This document shows positions 1 to 6,508 of a stretch of DNA of 9,039 nucleotides, one piece after another (the stretch's first letter is position 1; each line of letters opens with the position of its first letter). Source of the DNA: Thermoplasmatales archaeon ex4484_6 (GTDB lineage: Archaea > Thermoplasmatota > Penumbrarchaeia > Penumbrarchaeales > Penumbrarchaeaceae); the NCBI GenBank assembly GCA_002254385.1, contig NJDO01000074.1, positions 1-9,039 on the forward strand, written 5' to 3'. The position numbers were made by a program, and so were the translations under genes. The notes beneath the pieces were generated by a model that worked only from the letters and a program-made list of their open reading frames with translations, did no database searches and was not told the DNA's origin.

Positions 1-858
1 AAGATACCGCAAGAGGCCGTTAAGATGGGGCCCGATGGGGACCCTCATCCCCCGGTCCTTCATTCGGACCTGTTCAGCGAACCTGTGCCGCTCCCCGGTC
101 CGGTCAATACCGCAGGTGCCGAGGATTCTCCATTCATTCTGCCTGACGGGAACACCCTCTACTTCTTCTTCACGCCGGATGTGACCGTTCCCCCGGAAAA
201 GCAGCTCCTTGACAATGTCACGGGTATCTGGGTGTCGAAGAGGACTTCGGGAGGATGGACGGAACCGGAAAGGGTATGGCTCCAGGAACCGGGGAAGCTG
301 GCCCTTGATGGTGCACCTTTCGTGGAGGGTGACGAGATGTGGTTCGCATCGGCCCGTGAGGGATATACGGGGGTCCACATGTTCACCGCGGAGATGGTGA
401 ACGGGAGCTGGACAAACTGGGAATATGCCGGGGACCTTCTGAATGTTCAGTACGAGATGGGTGAGATGCACCGGGTTGGAGATACCATCTATTTTCACTC
501 CGGAAGGGCCGGAGGGAAGGGGGGATACGATATCTGGACAACCACGCTCGCGAACGGAAGCTGGGCGGAGCCCGTGAACGTGGAGGAGGTGAACTCGGTG
601 GAATCCGATTCCCTCCCCTGGGTAAATGAGGATGAGACCGAGATGTTCTTCACCAGGACGTATCTCGGAACACCGGGGATATTCCGTTCTGTAAAGGTCA
701 ACGGTACGTGGTCGGAACCGGAAATGATACTCTCCTCATTTGCGGGCGAACCCACACTCGATGATGAGGGCAACCTCTACTTCGTTCACCATTACTACAG
801 GGATGGCGAGATGGTGGAAGCATCGCTGGTCGAATCGAACCATCCGCGATCCTCCTGA
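1..858 (+). CDS. PD40/WD40-like beta-propeller protein, 5' end outside the window
   Basis: The frame is open from base 1 with no stop upstream of the first ATG at 25, so the gene probably begins before the window. Starting at that ATG would give 277 residues with no signal peptide, although a weak GAGG lies about 8 bases before it. The visible protein carries propeller-blade motifs of the PD40 (TolB-like) type: SPFILPDGNTLYF (residues 35-47 from the ATG), APFVEGDEMWFAS (97-109), VGDTIYFHSG (151-160) and LDDEGNLYF (245-253). Four turns with a G-x-W motif, three of them followed by EP, recur about every 50 residues (W78, W129, W180, W229). The family is usually exported or periplasmic and binds ligands or partner proteins; no enzyme motif is visible. 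It ends 72 bases before the downstream lipoprotein gene on the same strand, so both may be surface proteins. The fold call is fairly firm; the function is unknown. Confidence 0.8.
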   Translation, partial: KIPQEAVKMGPDGDPHPPVLHSDLFSEPVPLPGPVNTAGAEDSPFILPDGNTLYFFFTPDVTVPPEKQLLDNVTGIWVSKRTSGGWTEPERVWLQEPGKLALDGAPFVEGDEMWFASAREGYTGVHMFTAEMVNGSWTNWEYAGDLLNVQYEMGEMHRVGDTIYFHSGRAGGKGGYDIWTTTLANGSWAEPVNVEEVNSVESDSLPWVNEDETEMFFTRTYLGTPGIFRSVKVNGTWSEPEMILSSFAGEPTLDDEGNLYFVHHYYRDGEMVEASLVESNHPRSS

Positions 859-880
859 ACGATCTCGATCGCACCCCGGA

Positions 881-908
881 AATATTGAATAGATGACATG
901 GGTATATA
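881..908 (+). promoter_or_regulatory. candidate TATA elements for the lipoprotein gene
   Basis: Two AT-rich boxes lie in the 72-base gap: AATATT at 881-886 and TATATA at 903-908. The first would place transcription start near 910 and leave a short leader that contains the ribosome binding site. The second would put it at about the ATG itself, which conflicts with the strong Shine-Dalgarno sequence. The first is therefore more plausible, or the gene is cotranscribed with the upstream gene. This is inference from spacing only. Confidence 0.3.
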
Positions 909-917
909 GAATGGGAA

Positions 918-924
918 AAGGAGG
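918..924 (+). promoter_or_regulatory. Shine-Dalgarno site of the lipoprotein gene
   Basis: AAGGAGG lies 6 bases before the ATG at 931 and fixes that start. Confidence 0.75.
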
Positions 925-930
925 AAGCTG

Positions 931-1491
931 ATGAAGAATTCCGCAATAGGGGTTCCGGTCATCGTATTATGCCTTCTTCTCTCGGGATGTCTTGCATCGG
1001 GAGGTGATCGGATCAAGGGCGAGGACTACCTCCTGGGAGTTCCATTGGAGGGATCGGACGAAGGGTCGGGATATCTCGGGGAAAAGGAGAGTGAGGTGGT
1101 TTTCCAGTTGAAGATCGGGGAAGGTCAATATCTTATCCGACTTTCGGTCCTTATCAACTGGAAAGACGAGGACCCCGTTGATGAAGGGGTCAGATATGTG
1201 AATGAAGGGGATCAGTTCTCCGCGGTGATAACCAACGGGGATAATGTGAACATCTGTTCGAACTCCATAAACATGGAAGATTGTGAGGGCAGGCTGTATC
1301 TCTATCTTGACGGAGACATAGTGGATAATCAGACGCTGTCGCTGCCGGGCACATACTCCGTGATTGTGACCCTGTTGTATGCCGGGGACCAGTATCCCTA
1401 CTATTACAGATCGGAAGTATTGAAGGTGGAAGACACCGGGAATGATTATAGATGGTCTGTCGATTACACATACGTTGACAGAAATCTATAA
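931..1491 (+). CDS. small secreted lipoprotein, unknown function
   Basis: This 186-residue protein has a short N-terminus, a hydrophobic stretch (residues 6-17) and a lipobox L-S-G-C with Cys20 as the expected lipidated residue, so it should be anchored to the outer face of the membrane. The mature part is acidic and predicted beta-rich. A stretch around residues 70-100 (INWKDEDP, then RYVNEGDQFSAVI) looks like the W-x-D-D-D-P ... N-x-x-D-x-F module I associate with exported beta-sandwich proteins of Thermoplasmata-type archaea; that resemblance is from memory. Cys109 and Cys118 could form a disulfide outside the cell. A perfect ribosome binding site supports the start. It follows the propeller gene and converges with the peroxiredoxin gene, leaving 30 bases between the stops. 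Its partner or ligand cannot be inferred. Confidence 0.85.
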   Translation: MKNSAIGVPVIVLCLLLSGCLASGGDRIKGEDYLLGVPLEGSDEGSGYLGEKESEVVFQLKIGEGQYLIRLSVLINWKDEDPVDEGVRYVNEGDQFSAVITNGDNVNICSNSINMEDCEGRLYLYLDGDIVDNQTLSLPGTYSVIVTLLYAGDQYPYYYRSEVLKVEDTGNDYRWSVDYTYVDRNL

Positions 1492-1521
1492 GCTGGGTCG
1501 GTCCGTCCTCAGGATTTCCCT

Positions 1522-2178
1522 TCAATCCAGCTTCTTGTGGCAGAACCACCAATCATAGCAGTCCTCTTTACCCCTTCTGCTCTCGGCAGTATCCTCATCG
1601 GATGCCGGGGGAATTATCACCCTGTCCCCGAGGAAATCGTTCTCGGGCCAGTTTGCCGGGGTAGCCACCCCTTTCTCATCCGAGGTCCTGAGGGCCTTTA
1701 CGATCCTCACGATCTCGTCCATATTCCTCCCGATCTCCTGTGGATAGTAGAGTATGAGCCTCAGTATGCCCTTGTCGTCCACAACGAATACGGCCCTGAC
1801 GGTGTTGCTCCCCTTCCCCGGATGGAGCATTCCCAGCCTCTTCGCGACTGTGCCCTGATCATCCGCTATTATGGGGAACTCTATCTTCGTTCCCAGCTTC
1901 TCGTGTATCCACTCGGTCCATTTTATATGGGCGAACACCTGATCGATCGAGAGACCTATCAGCTCGGTGTCCAGCTCCCTGAATTGGTCCATCCTCTTCT
2001 GGAACCCGACGAACTCCGTGGTACATACCGGGGTGAAATCACCCGGATGACTGAAAAGAACGAACCATTTTCCCTTGTAATCTTCAGGGAGGTTCTTCGA
2101 ACCATGTGTTGTCTTCACGGTCATGCTCGGAAACTCGTCTCCTATCAGGGGCATTGAAATGCTCTTCCCATCGTCCAT
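1522..2178 (-). CDS. archaeal peroxiredoxin (Prx6-like, thioredoxin peroxidase)
   Basis: The enzyme reduces hydrogen peroxide and organic peroxides through a cysteine in the cytoplasm. The P-x-x-x-T-x-x-C active site is intact (PGDFTPVC), with peroxidatic Cys52 in the 218-residue form. The conserved Arg lies in NTVRAVFVVD, and the Prx6-class C-terminal arm is present. The tail holds Cys207 and Cys213 in a C-x5-C arrangement within DCYDWWFC. Cys 52, 207 and 213 are the numbers I recall for Aeropyrum pernix Tpx, whose tail cysteines resolve the oxidised active site. The longest frame begins at a GTG (2196), but the ATG at 2178 is preceded by GGTGAT at 4 bases and gives the matching numbering, so I chose it; a third candidate ATG is at 2154. 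The gene stands alone behind hppA in the same direction, with its own candidate promoter. Confidence 0.95.
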   Translation of the reverse strand: MDDGKSISMPLIGDEFPSMTVKTTHGSKNLPEDYKGKWFVLFSHPGDFTPVCTTEFVGFQKRMDQFRELDTELIGLSIDQVFAHIKWTEWIHEKLGTKIEFPIIADDQGTVAKRLGMLHPGKGSNTVRAVFVVDDKGILRLILYYPQEIGRNMDEIVRIVKALRTSDEKGVATPANWPENDFLGDRVIIPPASDEDTAESRRGKEDCYDWWFCHKKLD

Positions 2179-2182
2179 TATT

Positions 2183-2188
2183 ATCACC
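2183..2188 (-). promoter_or_regulatory. Shine-Dalgarno site choosing the prx start
   Basis: GGTGAT (minus strand) lies 4 bases before the ATG at 2178 and is a six-base match to the anti-Shine-Dalgarno complement GGTGATC. It favours this ATG over the upstream GTG at 2196, which has no such site. Confidence 0.55.
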
Positions 2189-2210
2189 GGTATCACATAT
2201 GAACATGGGG

Positions 2211-2216
2211 TAATAA
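2211..2216 (-). promoter_or_regulatory. candidate TATA box of prx
   Basis: TTATTA on the minus strand would place transcription start near 2187-2190, giving a leader of about ten bases that begins at the GGTGAT ribosome binding site. The inference rests on archaeal spacing of about 26 bases from box centre to start. Confidence 0.4.
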
Positions 2217-2222
2217 GTGACC

Positions 2223-2238
2223 CCCTGATATCTCAGGG
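2223..2238. repeat. inverted repeat CCCTGA-N4-TCAGGG upstream of the prx promoter
   Basis: This is a perfect 6-base dyad with a 4-base centre (TATC), ending 7 bases upstream of the candidate prx TATA box. The position suits an operator for a dimeric regulator. It could equally fold as a small hairpin in the hppA 3' untranslated region, but no T-run follows it. Confidence 0.4.
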
Positions 2239-2293
2239 CACGTCCTGTCCGAACGGGGAATGTCTCTCCGTTCCGGGATGCATGCGTTCGGTC

Positions 2294-2307
2294 GGGAGCC
2301 TGCTCCC
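2294..2307 (-). terminator. possible 3' hairpin after hppA
   Basis: GGGAGC-AG-GCTCCC is a perfect 6-base inverted repeat 10 bases after the hppA stop codon. No T-run follows, so it does not look like a standard intrinsic terminator. It may be an RNA 3' end stabiliser or chance. Confidence 0.25.
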
Positions 2308-2317
2308 TTCATTATCT

Positions 2318-4924
2318 CTATCCCAGGAGTCCGCCAAGCCATGTGTTGACCATGAAGAAGAGCGGAACGAATACCAGGGACACTATGGACATCAGCTTGA
2401 TGAGGATATTGAGAGAGGGTCCCGATGTATCCTTGAACGGATCTCCGACGGTATCCCCGACTACGGCCGCCTTGTGTGCATCGGACCCCTTTCCTCCGAA
2501 GTGCCCGGACTCGATGTACTTCTTCGCATTGTCCCAGGCGCCCCCTGCATTGGCCATCATGACCGCCAGGACGAAGCCGGTCACTATGGATCCGGCAAGA
2601 AGCCCGCCCAGAGCTTCCATGGAGATGGAACCGACGATGATCGGAACGAGAACCGCCAGAAGAGATGGGGCGACCATCTTCTTCAATGCACCCTTTGTCG
2701 AGATGGCAACACAGCTCTCGTAATCCGGCGTGGCCTCACCCTCCATGATGCCTTTGATGGATTTGAACTGTCTTCTGACCTCCTCCACCATGTCCTGGGC
2801 CGCAACACCCACTGCCTGCATGGTCATGGCAGAGAAGACGAAGGGGAGAAGCCCCCCAATGAAAAGTCCGGCCATGATCCACGGATTCATGAGGGTGAAC
2901 CGGGAGAGGTCCAGGTTCGCCGCCTGTGTGAACGCCGAGAACAGCGCAAGTGCCGTGAGTCCCGCGGATCCTATGGCGAACCCCTTTCCGATGGCGGCGG
3001 TGGTATTTCCGACAGCATCGAGCTCCTCGGCCCTCTTCCTTACCTCCTTTCCCATTCCGGCCATTTCCGCAAGTCCCGCGGCATTGTCCGCAACCGGCCC
3101 GTACGTATCGGTTGCAAGTGTTATACCCAGTGTTGACAGCATCCCGACGGCGGCGAGTGCGATCCCGTACAGGCCCGCGAGTGAAAAGGCAACAATGATG
3201 GTAACAACCACAGCAAGCACGGGGACCGCAGTGGAGATCATCCCCAGACCGAGTCCGGCTATTATATTCGGCCCGGCTCCCGTCGTCGAGGCTTCCGATA
3301 TCCTCTGTGTGGGTTTCTGGTGGTCGGATGTGTAATATTCGGTCACCTTTCCGATGAGTATCCCCGCTCCGAGACCCACGACCATAGAGACGAACAGTGC
3401 GGCCCTCACCTCAAGGGTGTCGAACAGCATCAGTATTATCACAAGCGAGGACGCGGTCATGAGTCCCGCAGCGATCCATATTCCCCTGTTCAGCTGCGAA
3501 TGGGCGTGTCCTTTACCGCCTCCCACGAAGAGGGAACCTATTATGGAGGAAATGATGCCCACGCCGGCAAGCAGCAGGGGAAGAAGCGTTGCCACACCTA
3601 TGACGCCTCCCCCGAACAGGGTACCCCCCATGGCGGAAACGCCGACTATCCCGAGAGCCATGGCGGCAATGATGGAATCCACATACGATTCGAACAGGTC
3701 GGCTCCCATCCCCGCCACATCTCCGACATTGTCCCCCACGTTGTCAGCTATTGTCGCCGGATTCCTCGGGTCATCCTCGGGTATGCCGGCCTCGACCTTT
3801 CCCACCAGGTCCGCACCAACATCCGCGGCCTTCGTATAGATGCCGCCGCCAACCCTAGCGAAGAGCGCTATGGAGGATGCCCCGAAGCCGAAGCCGAAGA
3901 GCATCTCCACATCCCCGAAGAGGAAATAGAGCAGGGAGACACCGAACAGTCCCAGACCGACAACGGTGAGTCCCATGACGGACCCGGAATTGAAGGCTAT
4001 CCGGAGGCCCTTGGACTGGGATTCCTTGCATGCCCAGGCGGTCTTGGCGTTCGCCATGGTGGCGATCCTCATTCCGATGTTTCCGGCCGAGGCGGAGAAA
4101 AGGGCGCCGAAGAGGAACGCGGGGATCATCAACCAGTTGAGATCAAGGGTGAGTGCAAGCACGAACAGCACTATCACCACTCCCGCAATGAAGAAACCTA
4201 TTACCTTGTATTCCGAATTGAGGAAGGCCTTGGCCCCGTCCCTTATATAACCCGAGAGCTTCTTCAGCTCCTCGTCGCCCACTTCCTTCTTCCTGAGCCC
4301 CACGGCGACGAGTGCCGCGAACCCCAGTCCCAGAAGTGAAAGGAGGCCACCTATGATTATGAAATAGCTCCTGTCCGTCGATGTCTCGAAGGTGAGCGTT
4401 TTGGAAGCGGAGAATGATTTTGCACCAAGGACCCTTCCCTCCACGGTGGCGGTCTCCGTGACTCCGTTATCGTTCCCCTTGTAGGAAGCTTCTATGGTAG
4501 CGGTTACCTGATCTCCGCCATCCAGCTGATGGATGATGTAGACGGTTCCGCCGGATATCCTTTCCACTCTCTCGTCATCGGTGATATCGTTCCCGTCCGA
4601 GTCGAATATCTCCGTTATCTTGAACGACCAGTCCTCATCGGCAGTCGTTGATAGATTGATCATGATATCGTGGCTGTTGTCCGAGTCCGGGTTCACGACG
4701 TGGACCTTCACCTCGATCGTCCTGTCTCCGATTCCCAGGATGTCCCACAGAATGAACCCGCCCTCTTCCGTCTCGAGGAAGAATCTGTCATTCCCTGACT
4801 CGGTGGTCACCATCGAGCGGTCGGCCGAATCACCGCCTATTGCCCCGTTGACTCCGGGGAAGAGAAGGATGGTCAGAACGAACAGTGCCGCGATAAAAGG
4901 GATCGCCATGGTGGATCTTCTCAT
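2318..4924 (-). CDS. hppA: membrane-bound ion-translocating pyrophosphatase with N-terminal secreted domain
   Basis: This integral membrane pump couples hydrolysis of pyrophosphate to H+ and/or Na+ export. The 868-residue form starts at an ATG with a perfect GGAGGT site 6 bases upstream; the longer frame to 4975 has none. Residues 1-27 are a signal peptide (Arg pair, hydrophobic core, VNG end). Residues about 29-186 are a beta-rich, acidic, Ig-like segment. The pump core runs from about 187 to the end (roughly 680 residues, the usual size). It contains the substrate motif DVGADLVGKVE (368-378), DNVGDNVGDVAGMGAD (394-409) and the C-terminal DTVGDPFKDTSGPSLN. GNTTAAIGKG has Ala643 and Gly646, the signature of K+-dependent enzymes. 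Glu412 (D-L-F-E) sits at the position typical of Na+ pumps, with Asp416 one helical turn further. The extension is unusual for the family. Ion specificity is not settled by sequence. Confidence 0.97.
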   Translation of the reverse strand: MRRSTMAIPFIAALFVLTILLFPGVNGAIGGDSADRSMVTTESGNDRFFLETEEGGFILWDILGIGDRTIEVKVHVVNPDSDNSHDIMINLSTTADEDWSFKITEIFDSDGNDITDDERVERISGGTVYIIHQLDGGDQVTATIEASYKGNDNGVTETATVEGRVLGAKSFSASKTLTFETSTDRSYFIIIGGLLSLLGLGFAALVAVGLRKKEVGDEELKKLSGYIRDGAKAFLNSEYKVIGFFIAGVVIVLFVLALTLDLNWLMIPAFLFGALFSASAGNIGMRIATMANAKTAWACKESQSKGLRIAFNSGSVMGLTVVGLGLFGVSLLYFLFGDVEMLFGFGFGASSIALFARVGGGIYTKAADVGADLVGKVEAGIPEDDPRNPATIADNVGDNVGDVAGMGADLFESYVDSIIAAMALGIVGVSAMGGTLFGGGVIGVATLLPLLLAGVGIISSIIGSLFVGGGKGHAHSQLNRGIWIAAGLMTASSLVIILMLFDTLEVRAALFVSMVVGLGAGILIGKVTEYYTSDHQKPTQRISEASTTGAGPNIIAGLGLGMISTAVPVLAVVVTIIVAFSLAGLYGIALAAVGMLSTLGITLATDTYGPVADNAAGLAEMAGMGKEVRKRAEELDAVGNTTAAIGKGFAIGSAGLTALALFSAFTQAANLDLSRFTLMNPWIMAGLFIGGLLPFVFSAMTMQAVGVAAQDMVEEVRRQFKSIKGIMEGEATPDYESCVAISTKGALKKMVAPSLLAVLVPIIVGSISMEALGGLLAGSIVTGFVLAVMMANAGGAWDNAKKYIESGHFGGKGSDAHKAAVVGDTVGDPFKDTSGPSLNILIKLMSIVSLVFVPLFFMVNTWLGGLLG

Positions 4925-4930
4925 CGATAG

Positions 4931-4936
4931 ACCTCC
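4931..4936 (-). promoter_or_regulatory. Shine-Dalgarno site fixing the hppA start
   Basis: GGAGGT on the minus strand, 6 bases before the ATG at 4924. The in-frame ATG at 4975 lacks any such site, and its extra 17 residues would sit before the signal peptide, so the shorter protein is preferred. Confidence 0.85.
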
Positions 4937-4942
4937 GAAGAA

Positions 4943-4956
4943 GGAGCCAACGCTCC
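4943..4956 (-). promoter_or_regulatory. hairpin in the hppA leader, next to the ribosome binding site
   Basis: In the minus-strand transcript GGAGC-GTTG-GCTCC forms a 5-base stem with a tetraloop, 6 bases upstream of the GGAGGT site. Its 3' arm (CTCC) could instead pair with GGAG of the ribosome binding site across a 6-base loop, so the two structures exclude each other. Both stems are short; a regulatory role is speculative. Confidence 0.25.
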
Positions 4957-4981
4957 CGATTCCTGCTTGGAACATCTGGGG

Positions 4982-5003
4982 AATAAACGTTCATTATTAA
5001 TAA
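4982..5003 (-). promoter_or_regulatory. candidate hppA promoter
   Basis: Two AT-rich boxes, TTATTAATAA (4994-5003) and GTTTATT (4982-4988), lie in the 220-base gap upstream of hppA. The first would start transcription near 4972, giving a leader of about 48 bases that includes the hairpin and ribosome binding site. The remainder of the gap (5006-5144) is the 3' flank of the upstream gene, and I see no gene or clear structure in it. Confidence 0.4.
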
Positions 5004-5144
5004 CTATCTTCATGTGGTTCCCATAACGATCCGCATGGTTCCTGATATCTTGTCGTATGTCAGAGACGGCGGGAAACCGATCGATCAGGCTTGAACTGGA
5101 TGTGCCGGTTCGAAAACGGCTCGAAACGGGTCGCCCCACATTTA

Positions 5145-5555
5145 TCATCTTATCTTCCCGGAGATTATCTTCCTTCCCGTACTTCTATTGCCCTCCCTCG
5201 CCTTCCTTCTGGGCTGTATCTTCCTTGACCTGTGAGAAGAGATGGCACCCCGTGTGAGCAGGAGCTGCGAAACAAGTGAAAGGACGAAGAAGAATATTCC
5301 GGACAGAACGAGTATCAGGGATGCCGTTCCCCCCCCGGAAATACCTCTGTCATTGGAGAATAGCAGCAGAACCATCACGGAAAGTATGATTAGTGCCAGG
5401 CCGCCCACGTTGAATATCCGTGAAATATGGGAGATTGGACCCATCTCTTCATCGATATGGTCCACGGCACCCCCGCATGACGGACAGTTATCCCTGGCGG
5501 TGAACACCTCGGACATGTACCTGCCGCAGCTCGTGCAGCGGCCTATCCTCACCAT
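5145..5555 (-). CDS. zinc-ribbon membrane protein with two transmembrane helices
   Basis: This is a 136-residue protein of no recognised family. The N-terminus carries a zinc ribbon with Cys7, Cys10, Cys24 and Cys27 (CTSC and CPSC knuckles, 13 residues apart). Two hydrophobic helices follow, about residues 47-66 and 78-100, then a strongly basic tail (about 101-136, rich in Arg and Lys). With two helices, the ribbon and basic tail should lie on the same side, most likely the cytoplasm. The start has a purine-rich GGGGGAAA 4 to 12 bases upstream. It begins 21 bases after the folD stop and is probably cotranscribed with it, but nothing links it to folate metabolism. Such small zinc-ribbon membrane proteins are common in archaea and mostly uncharacterised. 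It could help sense or scaffold, but the sequence does not say. Confidence 0.8.
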   Translation of the reverse strand: MVRIGRCTSCGRYMSEVFTARDNCPSCGGAVDHIDEEMGPISHISRIFNVGGLALIILSVMVLLLFSNDRGISGGGTASLILVLSGIFFFVLSLVSQLLLTRGAISSHRSRKIQPRRKAREGNRSTGRKIISGKIR

Positions 5556-5576
5556 CGTATTTCCCCCTTGGAGATA

Positions 5577-6467
5577 TCATCCACCATATATTTCCGTTAT
5601 CATCCTGTCCGTTTCCGGTAATTTACCGTACAGTTCCCTCGTTCGAGCGACGGCAACGTTCAGGAACATGGACGACACCGTGACTGGCCCCGTACCTCCA
5701 GGGGTCGGAGTGACCCTTACATCAACCCCTTCCATGGACGGGATATCCACATCCCCCACGATGGAGCCATCCCCGGTTGAATTGATGCCCAGATCGATGA
5801 TCACGGTTCCATCCCTGACCATGTCCCCACGGACCAGGGCGGGTCTGCCCGCGGCGGTGATGATTATATCCGACCTTCCGACCCACCTGGCAAGGTCCCC
5901 TGTCCCGGAGTGGGCCAGGGTAACAGTGGCGTTCGCCCAGGGCCTCTTCATGGAGAGGAGCTGGGCAAGGGCCCTGCCCACATTGGGACTTCTCCCTATG
6001 ACGAGGATGTCCTTTCCACTGGTCTCGATCCCGTAATGCCTCAGCATTAACAATGCCCCGAGAGGAGTGGGCGGGATGAACCTGAAGGATCCCAGTCCCA
6101 GTTTGCCGTAATTCACCGGATGCAGACCCTCGACGTCCTTGGCGGGGGGTACCCTCTCCATCAATCGATCGAGGGAAAGCCCCCCGGGCAGCGGTCTCTC
6201 TATCATGATGCCCGATACGTGCTCGTCCGATGCATCCCGGTCGAGATCCTCGATCAACCTACATTCCCCGACATCCGGGGGATAATCCCTTACTCTTACA
6301 TCGATCCCGAGGGATTCTCCCTTCCGTAGCTTGGATCTCGAGTAAATGATCGACGAGGGATCGGCACCGATCAGAAACGAGGATAGGGCAACCTCATCTT
6401 CATTGACCGCTGACCGGACGAACCTGTCTATTCTTTCCGAAACGGGTTTCCCGGATAGAAGCTCCAT
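5577..6467 (-). CDS. folD: FolD: methylenetetrahydrofolate dehydrogenase / methenyltetrahydrofolate cyclohydrolase
   Basis: This cytoplasmic bifunctional enzyme interconverts 5,10-methylene-, 5,10-methenyl- and 10-formyl-tetrahydrofolate, feeding purine and formyl-methionine synthesis. It has 296 residues, normal for the family. Visible motifs: Y42-x3-K46 (catalytic Lys, in SSIIYSRSKLRKGESLGI), PLPGGL (92-97), KDVEGLHPVN with Asp111, the nucleotide-binding VIGRSPNVGRALAQLL (156-171), VTLAHS (182-187), IIDLGIN (223-229) and the C-terminal TPGGTGPVT (255-263). Two consensus positions differ: the usual V-Q-L-P-L-P is I-E-R-P-L-P with Glu90 where Gln is typical, and P-C-T-P is P-P-T-P. The start ATG has no ribosome binding site but a TATA box at the right distance for a leaderless message. 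The gene is followed after 21 bases by the zinc-ribbon membrane protein. NAD or NADP use cannot be told here. Confidence 0.96.
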   Translation of the reverse strand: MELLSGKPVSERIDRFVRSAVNEDEVALSSFLIGADPSSIIYSRSKLRKGESLGIDVRVRDYPPDVGECRLIEDLDRDASDEHVSGIMIERPLPGGLSLDRLMERVPPAKDVEGLHPVNYGKLGLGSFRFIPPTPLGALLMLRHYGIETSGKDILVIGRSPNVGRALAQLLSMKRPWANATVTLAHSGTGDLARWVGRSDIIITAAGRPALVRGDMVRDGTVIIDLGINSTGDGSIVGDVDIPSMEGVDVRVTPTPGGTGPVTVSSMFLNVAVARTRELYGKLPETDRMITEIYGG

Positions 6468-6490
6468 AGCGGGGAAAGGGAAATGTGTCC

Positions 6491-6498
6491 TTTTATAA
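6491..6498 (-). promoter_or_regulatory. folD TATA box, leaderless arrangement
   Basis: TTATAAAA on the minus strand is centred about 27-28 bases before the A of the folD ATG (6467). That is the normal archaeal TATA-to-start distance, so transcription should begin at or within a base or two of the start codon. No Shine-Dalgarno sequence lies between them, which agrees with a leaderless transcript. Confidence 0.7.
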
Positions 6499-6508
6499 TA
6501 TCCGCTGC

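Noticed and set aside
1537..2157. A 206-residue plus-strand frame opposite the peroxiredoxin
   Set aside because: It lies entirely antisense to a gene with intact catalytic motifs and has no ribosome binding site or recognisable domain.
2123..4339. Long open frames on the plus strand opposite hppA (about 337, 339 and 201 residues)
   Set aside because: They are antisense to a highly conserved protein, rich in Gly, His, Arg and Ser in low-complexity patterns, overlap one another and show no motif. They arise from the codon bias of the real gene.
4921..5148. A 75-residue minus-strand frame in the hppA upstream gap
   Set aside because: It overlaps the hppA start and the end of the preceding gene, covers the promoter and ribosome binding site, and has a Ser/Arg-rich, featureless product.
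5057..5257. A 66-residue plus-strand frame in the same gap
   Set aside because: It runs antisense into the 3' end of the zinc-ribbon membrane gene, with no ribosome binding site and no motif.
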